Shown here in pieces: positions 31,951-43,686 of a DNA stretch of 64,000 nucleotides. A model generated the notes under the pieces. The model had not been told where the DNA came from, did no database searches, and worked only from the letters and a program-made list of their open reading frames with translations. The translations under genes were made by a program, and so were the position numbers. Location: assembly GCA_037157565.1 (NCBI GenBank), contig JAZHRO010000022.1:7564001-7628000 (forward strand), given 5' to 3'. Source of the stretch: Thalassia testudinum (Eukaryota; Streptophyta; Magnoliopsida; Alismatales; Hydrocharitaceae). Position 1 is the stretch's first letter. Each line of letters opens with the position of its first letter.

Positions 31951-33137
31951 ATGGGTTAGGGTCAGGTATACACCCAGTTGCCCCCAAGACCGATTACTTA
32001 GCCACCTTGGAATGCCCAACAATCTACAGGGCAGGCTAATTTAAACCGACAGATGGTAGAAATGCAAGGGTCCATGCTTCAGCTTATGCAGCAAATGAAG
32101 ATATCATTGGACAGCTTGCAATTAGGGTTTATTGCTAACACGCGACAACCCGGATCTCTACCATCCCAACTCATACCCAACCTGCGCAATGTGCAAAATT
32201 AGGGCAATAGAGCCTAAGGGTACGGAAATCAAAGGGACCCACACGCACATGCTCAGGTGGTTGAGTAAGGTCCCTCCTCTTCTTCTTCTTGATACATTAC
32301 CAATCAAGGCCCTCCAATCTTCACTAATCCACCTCAAGACCTGAACCCATACGCTTTTGCAAACTTTATCACCTTGAGAAGTGGAAAGTAGACCCAGAAC
32401 CCTGAATTAACTTCTAGAAGCCAAAACCTTGGGGAGCTTGAGACAGAAAAGGAGGAGATTGAAGAAGACAATAAGGCCCAGGGACCGAAAATTGAAGACA
32501 CCACCCACATCCCGTTCCCTGAAGCCTTATTGAAAATCAGGAAAAAGAAAACCTTAGAGAGCAATGAGGAGCCCCTGAATTTATTTAAGAGTGTAGAGAT
32601 CAATATTCTGCTCCTCGATGCTATTAAGCACATCCCAGCTTACGCTAAATTTTTAAAAGATCAATGTACCCAAAAGCGTAAGATGAGAGAACCTACTCCG
32701 AGGAAGGTGATTCTCTCTGAGCAGGGAAGTTCTGCTATCCTGCATCACCTTCCTTAAAAGAAGAAAGATCCATGTGCCCCCTTGATTTCATGCATCATTA
32801 GGGAATACACTTTCGATAGGGCACTGTTAGATCTAGGTGCATCCCTCAACCTAATCCCTTTCTCTCTCTATGAGAGGTTTGGGTTAGGTGAACTTAGGCC
32901 AGCCTCAGTAACGCTATAATTAGCAGACCATTCAGTCACCACACCGAAGGGCGTTATTGAGGATGTAATCGTCGAGGTCAAGGACTTCTATTTTCCCGTA
33001 GATTTCCTTGTCCTTGACATGGATGTACCTAATGATTTGAGGAACACGCCCATTATTCTGGGGTGTCCGTTTCTAGCTACCGGCAAGGCCAACATAAATT
33101 GTGAGAGCGGTAATATGGAAATTCCTTTGGGGATAGG
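31951..33137 (+). pseudogene. Gag-pol linker and aspartic protease, decayed
   Basis: The linker holds INILLLDAIKHIPAYAKFLK (about 32601-32660), a segment typical of Athila polyproteins before the protease. The retropepsin follows: ALLDLGASLNLIP carries DLGA at 32830-32841 in place of the more usual D(T/S)GA, then LGELRPASVTL, DFLVLDMDVPND, and the flap/alpha region IILGCPFLATGKANI. Stops are at about 32755 and after ASVTL (about 32918). In live elements it cleaves the Gag-Pol polyprotein. Confidence 0.82.
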
Positions 33138-33905
33138 AAGCTAACTTTTGATACTTTGAAGGAGATAAAAGGATTTGAGGACTGTGGATTCATTGAGGAG
33201 CTCGAGGATCAGGATTTTGAGACTTGTATGACAATTAGTGTACTCAAGGACTCCACTGGACTTAGCAAACCTAACCCACAACCCTCCATGGCAGACCTGC
33301 CACACCCTGAAGAGGCTGTTGATTTTGTTCATTCATAGCCTCTTTCACTGGATCGTCCTGATAAATCTTCATCAGCATCCTCCCTTCCCTCTATACTAAA
33401 CCCACCTCAGCTAGAATTGAAACCATTGCTTAAAAATTTGAAATACGAGTTCTTAGGACCTAAGAATACTCTCCCTGTGATTATTAGTGCTGATTTGAAT
33501 AAGAAGCAAGAAGTGAGATTGATTAAGGTCCTTGAGAAAAATAAAGAGCCAATTGGTTGGACCATCCACGACCTTAGGGGGATTGAGCCATCTTACTGTA
33601 ATCACCGTATTTTTATGGAAGATGGATCCAGCCCTTCTCAAGAAATGCAAAGGATACTAAACTCGAATATGTGAGAAGTGGTAAAAAAGGAGATAATTAA
33701 GTGACTTGATGCGGGAATTATTTACCTGATCTTGGATAGTTTGTGGGTTAGCCCCGTTCAGATTGTACCCAAGAAAGCGGGCGTAATAGTTATGACTAAT
33801 GAGAAAGGGAATCCTTTACCACCTATTTAGCTTCTGCTTGGAGAGTTTGTATTGACTATAGGAAGTTGAACATAGCCACCAAAAAGAATCATTTACCCGA
33901 TTGGG
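33138..33905 (+). pseudogene. RT N-terminal fragment, rest of pol deleted
   Basis: A LKNLKYEFLG...LPVIISADL block (from about 33420), IGWTIHDLRGIEPSYCNHRI, then VVKKEIIK, WVSPVQIVPKKAG and RVCIDYRKLN match the start of Athila RT. At about 33905, right after KNHLP, the sequence passes directly into the conserved 3' UTR (a GGGCGGTTTGCATTCTGG segment, also at 42026). The palm domain, RNase H and integrase are therefore missing by one large deletion. Several in-frame stops. Confidence 0.82.
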
Positions 33906-34081
33906 CGGTTTGCATTCTGGTAGACATATGGGTACTGTCGAGTTTTTATAACTAGGTCTTGGGTTGAAATTTCCTAAAGAACCAACAAATCGTGCCTAAG
34001 GGATCAAATCCTAATTCTACTTTTATACATAGCATTTAGGTTAATTTTGCTAGGGACTAGCAAAAAATAAGCATGGGGGTA
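33906..34081 (+). other. 3' UTR end, hairpin and polypurine tract of body 1
   Basis: The hairpin arms TTTTGCTAG (34045-34053) and CTAGCAAAA (34057-34065) pair perfectly around GGA, followed by GCATGGGGGTA (34071-34081) and then LTR-C. Confidence 0.82.
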
Positions 34082-35952
34082 TGATAAACACACATGAATT
34101 CATGATAAAATGCTTATTTATGATAGTTCCTAGGTATAGCATTGCATCTCATAGTATAAATATTGTATAACATTCATTGCATTGCATTTAGGATAGTTGT
34201 ATATTATGTACATTAATTCTAACATTTTATATGGTTAGGAGGCAGTGCGACATCTTTACGGGTTTCGGATAAAGAATCTAACCATATGGATGGATTCGGT
34301 GCGACGATCGCAGTCCATCAACGCAAAAATCACCGCGATCAGAGCTCTGTAGCATCCTCTACAAGCAAAAGAAGATGGACAGCCTAGATGGTGCCATGTG
34401 GTGCCATCCAGTCTGCCTTAGACAAGCCACAGCCTCCCCAGCTTCATGCAAGGAGCAATCCCAACCGTTGGATCTCAATCCAACGGTTGAGAAATGCTCT
34501 ACATCAGCCGATTCTCCCCTCCAATGTGCAACAAGGAAGAACAGTCAAGGCGTGCGGCCGCACCGCTCTCCACACGAACATCCAATACATTGGCCAAACG
34601 GTAGTGCACCTGCTCCTCAAACGAGAGGTGCGGGTTTGAGCCTTAATCTGCTGCGCCCTCTTTAGCGGCCGAAGAAATTGGACCGCTCGATCTTGATCGA
34701 GCGATCAGCGTTGCACACGTGTGAGGAAATGTCGCTCGAAGACACGCAGATGCGCTCCCAGGCAAACGTGTGCCATCTGGAGCACTCATTTAAGTCGACC
34801 AGGCACATCATCCGTTGTCCGATCTTTGCGATCGTACGATGCACGTGATTCAAATCTAGCTAGAGGAGTGATCCGCGTGCGCTCCTCAGCCACACGATCA
34901 AGCTTGAACGGTGGAGATGCTTCCTTGACCAACGAGCGCGCTATTTGAATGACCGTGAGGGCACGATCTGCGAGCACCCCCAGCCGTGTGATGGCTCATC
35001 CAACAACTGCCAGCGATGCATGCGGATTTGAATCGACGAGCGCACGCGATCTCCTTATGATCTCTTCCATCCGCGCCCGATCCAACGGCTATCAATCTCC
35101 TCGCACTACGCCAGCTGCAGCCGTGCCTCCTCATGCCAGCCAAAGTTCTTGGATGTATAGCGACGCCCCCAGCGGGTCTTTGGCGACGTTTTAAATGTCA
35201 CTGAAGACTCGTGCTTGCAAAACACCTCCATTCCACCACTATATAAACACCATGACCCCTTCCCTTCCAAACCATCTTTACCTACTCTACTCCCACCTAT
35301 TCCTAAGCTCTAGTAGCCTACCAAAGATCCATTAGAGCTTATTCCCAAGCTCCAAAGGCCTCCTATTTGCATAATGTTCCTATACCCCACTTAATATTCA
35401 TCCTCCATCTCACCATTTTCATAGGAAGCCTCGGAGCCATCCTTCCACCTCCATTTCGGTAGAAGATTTCCTCCATCTCCTCATCCCCATTCCAGAGCCT
35501 TGGTGAAGCATTCCTCTACCCGGCATCCTCCTGCATCTCATCTCCGTCGTCCAGCACCTCACCCTCTTCGTCCAAGCTGCTGCCAAGTGCCGTCGTCTCG
35601 CTAAACAGCCGATTTGGGAGATTTCTTCTCACCTCTATCTCTTTTATGTTTTAGCATATTGTAATAGACATGTGAATGCCATTGTGAAATATCATATTTG
35701 TTTCTCCACTTTGTGAAGTTATCTCACTTGTCATTTTATTTCAAAAACACAAAAAAAATCACAAAACCCTAAAGCACCAAAAAGAAACAAAATGAAGCAC
35801 GGATTTCAACAAAAGTAAACGTTGCCTCCCTGTGTTCGACCCGGGACTCCCTTAGAGTTTCAATTAAAAATTGTATTTGATAACATGTTTTATGAACTAT
35901 GACGACGGGTTTCTCCTAACCCGAATTTTACTTTGCCAAAACCCATCTATCA
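34082..35952 (+). repeat. LTR-C, first copy (after a polypurine tract)
   Basis: Starts TGATAAACACACATG and ends CCATCTATCA. U3 modules in order: GATGGTGCCA/TGGTGCCATC palindrome (34387-34408), CCGTTGGAT/ATCCAACGG palindrome (34465-34486), tRNA-like A box TGGCCAAACGG (34591-34601) and B box (34633-34642), a TCTTTGGCGAC/GTCACTGAAGA hairpin (about 35176-35207), and TATA CTATATAAAC (35239-35248). CCCTGTGTTCGACCC box at about 35830. Confidence 0.9.
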
Positions 35953-35959
35953 TTTTGTA
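35953..35959 (+). other. Seven-base LTR-LTR junction TTTTGTA
   Basis: TTT equals the spacer between LTR end and PBS seen three times in this window, and GTA equals the bases between the G-run and the LTR start. These are bases expected on unprocessed linear cDNA ends. Confidence 0.75.
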
Positions 35960-37826
35960 TGATAACCACACATGAATTCATGATAAAATTCATATTATGA
36001 TAGTTCCTAGGTTTAGCATTGCATATCATAGTATAAATATTGCATAACATTCATTGCATTGAATTTAGGATAGTTGTATATTATGTACATTAATTCCAAC
36101 ATTTTATATGGTCAGGAGGTAGTGCGACATCTTTATGGGCTTCGGATGAAGAATCCAACCGTATGGATGGATCCGGAGCGACGATCGTAGTTCGTTAGCG
36201 CAAAAATCACCGCGATCAGAGCTCTGTAGTATCCTCTACAAGTAAAAGAAGATGGAAAGCCTAGATGGCACCATGTGGTGCCATTCGTCCTATACGAGCC
36301 ACAGCCTCCCCAGCTTCACACAAGGAGTGATCCTAGCCATTGGATCTCAATCCAACGGCTGAGAACGCTCTACATCTGCCGGTTCTCTCCTCCAAGGTGC
36401 AACAAGGAAGGTTTCATCTCGACCGTTCAACGGTTGAGGCACGCGGCTGCACCTCTCTCCACAAAACCATCCAGCACATTGGCCAAACGATAGCGCACCC
36501 GCTCCTCAAACGAGAGGCGTGGGTTCGAGCCTCAATCCACTGCGCCCTCTTCAGCGCTTGAAGAAATTGGACTGCTTGATCTTGATTGAACGGTCAATGT
36601 TGCACACGTGCGAGGAAACGTAGCTCGAAGACACGTAAACACCACCCAGACATACGCGTGCCATCTGGAGCACTCATTCAAGTTGACCAGGTGCATCATC
36701 CGTTGTCCGATCTTCATGATTGCGCAATGCGCGTGATTCAAATCTCGCGAGAGGTGTGATCTACGCACGCTCCTCAACGACATGATTAAGCTTCAATGGT
36801 GGAGATGCTTCCTTGACTAGTGGTCGCACGATTTGAACGACTGTGAGGGCACAATTTGCAGGCATCCCCAGCCATGCGATGGCTCATCCAACGGCTGCCA
36901 GCGATGCGTGCACGTTTGAATCCGCAAGCGCGCATGATCTCCTTACGATCTCTTCCATTCGCGCTCGATCCAATGGCTGTCGATCTCCTCGTGCTACGCC
37001 AGCTGTAGCCGTGCCTCCTCATGCCAGCCAAGGTGCTTGGATGTATAGTGACACCCCCAGCGGGTCTTCAGCAACGTTTTAAATGTCGCTGAAGACCCGT
37101 GTGCGCAAAACACCTCCATTCCACCACTATATAAACACCATGACTCCTTCCCTTCCAAACCATCTCTACCTACTCCTAAGCTCTAGTAGCCTACCAAAGC
37201 TCCATTAGAGCTTATTCCCAAGCTCCAAAGGCCTCTTGTTAGTGTAATGTTCCTATGCCTCACCAAATATTCATCCTCCATCTCACTACCTTCATAAGAA
37301 GCCTTGGAGCCATCCTCCCACCTCCATTCCGGTAGAAGATCGCCTCCATCTCCTCATCCCAATTCCAGAGCCTTGGTGAAGCATTCCTCTACCCGGCGTC
37401 CTCCTGCATCTCACCTCCGTCGTCCAACACCTCACCCTCTTCATCCAAGCTGCCGCCAAGCGTCGTCATCTTGCCAAACAGTCGATTTGGGAGATTTCTT
37501 CTCACCTCTATCTCTTTTATGCTTTAGCATATTGTAATAGACATTTGAATGCCATTGTGAAATATCATATTTGTTTCTCCACTTTGTGAAGTTATCTTGC
37601 TTGTCTTTTTATTTCAAAAACACCAAAAAAATCACAAAAATCCTAAAGCACCAGAAAGAAATAAAATGAAGTGCGGATTTCAACAAAAGTAAACGTCGTC
37701 TCCTTGTGTTCAACCTGGGACTCCCTTGGATTTTTGGTTAAAAATTGTATTTGATAATGTGTTTTGCGAACTACGACAATGGGTTTCTCCTAACCTTAAT
37801 TTTACTTTGCCAAAACTTGTCTTTCA
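35960..37826 (+). repeat. LTR-C, second copy (before a PBS)
   Basis: Same family and length as the first copy. Ends TTGTCTTTCA, three bases before the PBS. Palindrome from 36264, A box 36480-36490, B box GGTTCGAGCC (36522-36531), perfect hairpin GGGTCTTCAGC/GCTGAAGACCC (37062-37072 with 37088-37098), TATA 37128-37137. Confidence 0.9.
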
Positions 37827-37829
37827 TTT

Positions 37830-37848
37830 TGGCACCGTTGCCGGGGAT
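37830..37848 (+). promoter_or_regulatory. tRNA-Asp primer-binding site, body 2
   Basis: TGGCACCGTTGCCGGGGAT: one mismatch to the tRNA-Asp complement, preceded by TTT. Confidence 0.92.
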
Positions 37849-39079
37849 GCAACGCTCTTTAGTTATTCTCGCGCTTTCCCGCGTTACATATTTTTCTAAC
37901 CTATCTTTCTTCTTCGATTTATTGTCTTGCAGGAACCCAATTGAGGAGTCGAAGGCGGTAGATTTGAGTAAAGTGAGGGTAGAGACATTTGTAAGTTTAT
38001 CCCCTCACCCACCCACTAGATTTCCATTCCATAACCTAATAACTCAAACTCAAATCAACTTAGGTGCTTGCATAAACCCTAGGATAGATTTGATTGTTTG
38101 ATTGTCACTTCGCGTCACCTCACCCACTTGCATATATTAAAAAATAAAAAAAAATACTCTGCTCTTATGGGATTTAATTGAAGGCTACACACTTAACACC
38201 TACAACTTCTCACCCTAAGGCACACAATCACATCGCTTTTATCACTTAACTTGAATCTGACCTGTGGATCTGATACATTTAACTTAACACACACATAAGT
38301 TAGTAGAAATCTGATTAGGCTAAGATATTGTGTGCCTTAATTTGTGGTACGAATAGGCCAATTGATTTATTTGTTTGGGCCGCACCACTCAAAATAAAAC
38401 TGATCCATCAAGTAGCTTGCCACTTGGGGTTGATCTTAAGCGCTGAACTAGGCACTCCATATTATTTTTTTGATTTCTAAAGGAATATATCATCATCAGT
38501 GCTTTCAAAACTTGGAGTGTTCTACTAAACTTTATTGAATGAACCTAAAGATTAAACCCTAAAAGCTAGTAAACAAGGTTAAATCCTAAAAGACACATCA
38601 TTAAATAACCTTGTTTGCAAATCCTGGTTGTGCATGCATACACATTTGAATTGATCATTAAGGGAACAACCCATCTAAAGGGCCCATCACATTCCAAGAG
38701 CACGATCATCCCAAGCCTAACTAAAACTGAGTAGATGTTGGCTTTAAGGATTGATTCAATCTTTAGGGCTCAGATTGAGATTTTTTTGATTAATCTGCTT
38801 CTACTGGTCCATATGATGTCTAGCTAGGGGAGTAGCATCAAATGACTATGGTTGGGGGTACACTAGGAACTGGACGCACAAGCCAAAGGAAGAACCTTCA
38901 CCCCAGCCCCTCTCCCTTTAATTGGTTGGATTGATTAGATAAAAGTAGACCAAATCGGTTATATCTCAAGATGGGTCTTGGGAGTCTATAGGTCTTTAGG
39001 CTAACCCACCTAAGGACAGGGTTGATTGCTTGTATTGCAGGGCTCCTTTCTTTCTTCTGATTTCCCCTCCTATTCTACC
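37849..39079 (+). other. 5' leader of body 2
   Basis: The acceptor-like TTATTGTCTTGCAG ends at 37932, 84 bases after the PBS. GTTTGGGCCGCACCAC at about 38374 and CTAGCTAGGGGAGTAG at about 38819 are the same boxes as in the other two leaders. Confidence 0.7.
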
Positions 39080-40560
39080 ATGTATCCTTCCACATCCTAC
39101 ACTCATTTCCCATCCTACCCTCCTACCACCACTTATACCTAAGATGATTACTATCCTGACTCAACTTATAATTACCCATCCACTAGCCGGGATAACTTTG
39201 ATTGGGGATATGAATCTGGACCTCAATGTCCAGGGCCTAACCCTGACAACAAGACTATTATTACTATCCTTCCCAGAGCTGCAATGATTATGATCTCCAT
39301 CCTTTGATGACTAAACCAACCCGATCTACAATCAGGAAGGATATGGTGATTATAACATCTACCCTCCCCAGTATTCCATTGAATATAGATCACCTCCATT
39401 ATTTGAACAACCCGAGATGAAGTACTATTAGGGAGGGACCCGAGAACCTCAATATCTTGACTCCCCTAGAATAAACCCAAACCCACCCAACCCTAAACCG
39501 AACCATTCGATTTAGGTGAACCAGATCGAAGATAGGGTGTTGGCTAACTTGAGGAACATCATACAATCTTAAAACAACATTCATTGAAGCATTGGAGCCT
39601 ATGATAAAAATGATTAATGAGTTGAATAACTCTTTATTGGATTTGCTTCAAAATGTTAGGGATAGGGGCTTGGGTGAGTTTCTACTTGGGAAATTGTCAG
39701 GATTGAGGATGAAATTTGTGGTTGCCCTAGTCCAATCTTGGGTTGATTCTCAAGATGAACCCCCTTCAGGAAAGCCAATGTCTGAACCCGCTCAGGTGCC
39801 TGTTGGGGGGGATACATTTTTTGAGATGGGGGATGACTAGGTTGGGTTAAAGGAACCAATTGAGGATGAACCGATTGCCTCACCCGAGACCCCAGAGCCA
39901 GGGAATGAGGAAAAATATGTCTCTATGGACCAAAAAATGACATGAGATTTTGAGACATATGTAAGTGAGGATCAAGAATTCTTTAACTTTGAGGGTGAAG
40001 AATTTTTAGGTGATGTCTCACTTAAAGTTAAAGAAAACGATTTTAGTGAGACAAATGGGCTCGAGGAGCATGACGAACCTTTTGATAGCCCGATTATTGA
40101 AGATTATGATCATACTGGGGCTAACTTGGATGATCTGAATCCTAATGATTCAATTAGTAGCCCCATTGTTCAACCACACCTTGAAGAGTTGAATTATGAT
40201 ATTCTTGAGATCATCAGACCCAAGTCAATCCTGATTGAGCCACAATTGTTGGACTTGGGTATTTTAGAAGGGGTGTGCAACAATTTGGAGGTCCCGAAAA
40301 CATTGATTTTGGAGGATAGAAATGTGGAAATGAAAATCTAGGAGACTAATTCTAAGGGAAACACAATTTTGGATCTAAGGGTTCCTATTGACCTAAAACC
40401 ACCAGCTTTTCACCAAGATCCTTATGATATCTTTGATGTGAGACCCAAGCTTGGAATAATTGACTATCTTTCTGAGCTAAGCTTCAAGTGGACATATGAA
40501 CCTAGTGAATCAAATCTATCTTTTGTCTGACACTTCAGTCTTGGGTTGCACACCACCAAA
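39080..40560 (+). pseudogene. Decayed homologue of the non-autonomous element protein
   Basis: Starts MYPSTSYTHFPSYPPTTTYT, parallel to the product at 17833-19038, and breaks by stops and frameshifts through about 39580. It is open again at 39592-39837, where LEPMIKMINELNNSLLDLLQ and GEFLLGKLSGLRMKFVVAL match residue by residue, with SGKPMSEPAQVPVGGDT after. The acidic C-terminal part follows with ILEIIRPKSILIEPQLLDL. The frame then passes without a stop at the site where element A has its TAA, meeting its own stop shortly after. Substitutions in the centre are mostly conservative (K/R, I/M, E/D), suggesting the family evolved under protein-level constraint. Confidence 0.8.
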
Positions 40561-42203
40561 CTGCAGGCCCAGCCCTGCAGATACAACAATCTTAGGTTAT
40601 GGGTGATTTTCATCCAGAACCTTAGAACCACTTGACCCTGGGGCATGAGTCTGCACCACAACTTGGTCCACATCTGTGGACATTTTCTGCTGGCGAGTCT
40701 GAGGATTAATCTTTTTATTTTGATTCTTACCTGCACTTGTGAATTCTCAAATTCTTCTTTGTATGTATATTATGCCTAGCTGAAGGCATTAAACTTAGCG
40801 CATGTGCATACTCTCTTTTCTTTGCGGAGCTGATCGGATTGTCATGAAACTCAGGCGATATTATGTTATTCCTCTTGTTTCATGTCTTTATTTCTACAAT
40901 GAGGACATCGAAAAATCATTTAGGCATGCAGGTGGATGCTTATTCTGAAATTATTTCATTAGCTCTGTAGAATTTCTTTTATTTTCTTTAGAAAAATAAT
41001 TGAAACTTCAAAAGGACAAAAAAAAAGAGAAAAAATAGAATTAGGAGAAGAGAAATTAGGCATTAAGTGTTATTAACTTTAGGAAATGATACGATAGGAC
41101 CTGAACATTTATACTCTTCAGGTCTTCAGGCTTAATCAGCCCGGGTGTCCACTATAATGTGGACTTAGTCTTGAGTCCTAGCCAAGTAATTCTATTTTAA
41201 TTTGGTCAATAAATTGAGGTGATAAGTATAAGACTTATCAACCCATCCTCTGATTTGAGGGGACTTTAAGTCTAAGCATCTACACACTATTTGCACTGAC
41301 TCACTTTTTGGTAGTTTTTACGAAAATTGGGTAGCTAATGAACTGTCTAGCGTAGTATGGTTGGTAAGTTATCATGGGTAATAGCCTATTGGCCGATTGT
41401 CCAGAGCCCAGTTACATGACCATACTTATTCTACTGCTTTTAGGTAAATCTTAGATTAAGGAAGCCACCTACTTAGAAAAAAAAGAGAAAAAAAGAAATA
41501 ATTAAAATAAAAAAAAAAAATAGAAAAGGAGAAATAAGAATAATAATAAAATCACACTCTACCGCACGAGTATGGCTGGCAAGTTACTGTGGGTAATAGC
41601 CAATTGGCCAGTTGTCCAGAGCCCAGCTCACAAAAATGCATAATAATTCCCAAAACACATAGGGAAGAAGTAGGGGAGTAGAATAAACTAAGAAGATATA
41701 CACTAGGTTTGCCCTTGTGTTGACCTCATAAAAAAATAAAAAAAGTAGGGAGAAAGCTACCGATCGGAAAGATAAACCTTTAGGTAGAAACTCTTAAGGT
41801 TACCTAGGGTCGTAGAAACCTGAAGTTCATTTTAATGGCCGCTCAGTGAGTCTATCACCCTTTCACAAGATGCTTAGCACTTAGAGTCCTTTTCGAGTTT
41901 TGGATAGGTCAGGTAGCTGTAAAAAGTTATCTCGAAACTCTCGAACTCCAAAAGTCCAAAAAAATTAGAAAAGAAGAAAAACAAAAAAATGTATCTTCCC
42001 TTTTCAAATATGCCGAGGACTTGGGCGGTCTGCATTCTGGCAGACACTCGGGTACTGTTGAGTTTTTGTAGTTAGGACCTTTATTGAAATTTTCTATTGT
42101 TAACAAACAACTTAGACCTAAGCGATCGAGTCCTAATTCTATTTTTATACATAGCATGTAATTTAATTTTGCTAGGGAGTAGCAAAAGATAGGCATGGGG
42201 GTA
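40561..42203 (+). other. 3' UTR and polypurine tract of body 2
   Basis: Continues similarity to element A (GTGGAC after CACATCTGTGGACA, CACTTGTGAATTC). The CAATGAGGACAT signature lies at about 40900 and the two structured units at about 41357-41412 and 41571-41633. The hairpin TTTTGCTA/TAGCAAAA (42167-42174, 42180-42187) leads into AGGCATGGGGGTA. No convincing coding sequence beyond the hydrophobic LFILILTCTCEF echo at about 40710-40745. Confidence 0.75.
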
Positions 42204-43681
42204 TGATGTATACACATCCATTTAGGTTAAAATGACTTTTTATGCATGTTCCTAGGCTTAGATTTGCATTCCATATTATAAATATTGCATAGCATGCATC
42301 ATTCTACATCAAGCATAGTGGTGTATATTCTAGGTTAATTGCATCCTTCTTGTGGTCCAGAGAGAAGGAGATTTATTTTGAAGCCTCGAATTGATGATCC
42401 GACCGTACGGATCTGATCAGGATGACGATCGAAGTCCAACAACTCCGAAATCGCCTTGATCGGAGTCCCGTAGCACCATATGCAGTCCGAGGAAGATCAA
42501 TGGCTAAGGGACTAGGTGATGTAATATGAAGCTTTAAACAATAAATCGAACCGCACGAATGGATTCTGGTTGATGATCGCAGTCCAACGATGTGAAAATT
42601 GACTCAATCTGACCTCTGTAGCAGCCCCTACAAAGGAAAGAAAATGGACAACCTAGGTCGCATCATGTGACGCAACCTAGGCTGCCCATGCGCACGCACG
42701 CGCCACCGCACGTGGACAGCAGCGCTGGTGCACATGCGCGTAAGGAGGCATGCATGCGTGCAGGTGCAGTGGTAGTAGTGTGCGTAGGCGCGAGGCATGT
42801 GGGCGCGTAGTGTGCGTGCGCGCACGATTAGGGTGAATGGAGAGCGCTTTAGCGGTGCTGTAGCAGGGGTGCATGAGCGAGATCTCCAGCGGCGTTTGCT
42901 GTGGATCTTCAGTGACGTTTATGACCATCATTAAATGTCCTGTATACGAATTTGATTCTTTCCTCCACTATAAAAGGACCCCTACCCCTCCTATTTTTCT
43001 TCATCTTTTCCTTTCTTCTCCTCACTACCTCCAAGGCTTTAGAGAGAGCTTGTCCCAAGCCCAGGATGCTCCTCTAGAGTAGAATCAAATATTTTTCCCT
43101 CCCTTCATCCCCATTCGTGGAGCATCCCGTGGCCGTCCTCTCACCTCCCTTCGGGAAGAAGATCCTCGCCGCGACGCCGTCCTGCCCCACCCTCCATCCT
43201 CATGCTCTGTCTTCGTTTATCCTACTCCTCACCACCTTCCTCCAAGTGACGTCCGAGTGAGTCATCCTCTGAGCAACTGTCGAGGGGGATTCTTTCACCT
43301 ATATCTTTCTTTTTGCTTTTGTAGTGTAATCTTTCCCGCTTTCTTAGTTGTAGAAAATATTTTCTTCAGAAATATATGTGATTGTTTCTCTCTCTCTCTC
43401 ATATTTTACAAGTAGATTAGTTAGATAAGAATTCATTAACCTAATCTCTTGCTTGCTAAAAATACCAAAAAAATTAGAAAAGACAAAAATGACAAAAATA
43501 AATAAAGGCGAAATGCGGATTTTCAAAACCAAACGTTTCGCCTCCCCGTGTTTGACATGGGACTCACTTTTCAAGTTTCGGTTATAAATTTTATCTGATC
43601 GACGGATTTTCTCGCGAATCGAACTACGACGACGGGTTTTCTAAACCCAAAACCCTTTTCGCGTGCGAATCCGCCCTATTA
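42204..43681 (+). repeat. LTR-B, 3' copy
   Basis: Starts TGATGTATACACATCC right after the polypurine tract and ends CCGCCCTATTA (expected TATCA with a C-to-T change), followed by ATTTA. Aligns with 27895-29390 throughout. Confidence 0.9.
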
Positions 43682-43686
43682 ATTTA
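43682..43686. repeat. 5-bp target-site duplication ATTTA, right
   Basis: Pairs with 27890-27894. Confidence 0.85.

Larger units (their letters stand above)
27895..43681 (+). mobile_element. Composite retrotransposon: LTR-B, body 1, LTR-C, LTR-C, body 2, LTR-B
   Basis: Outer LTRs (27895-29390 and 42204-43681) are of one family and flanked by ATTTA. Inside, body 1 has its own PBS, gag-pro-RT fragment and polypurine tract followed by LTR-C (34082-35952). After 7 bases a second LTR-C (35960-37826) is followed by its own PBS, a non-autonomous body and a polypurine tract before the outer LTR-B. The order B-PBS-PPT-C-C-PBS-PPT-B is what one crossover between an integrated element and a 2-LTR circle of a relative would give. 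Confidence 0.85.

Noticed and set aside
34585..34650. A true tRNA gene
   Set aside because: A and B boxes are present but acceptor and anticodon stems do not pair well and no Pol III terminator is evident; called a tRNA-like module only.
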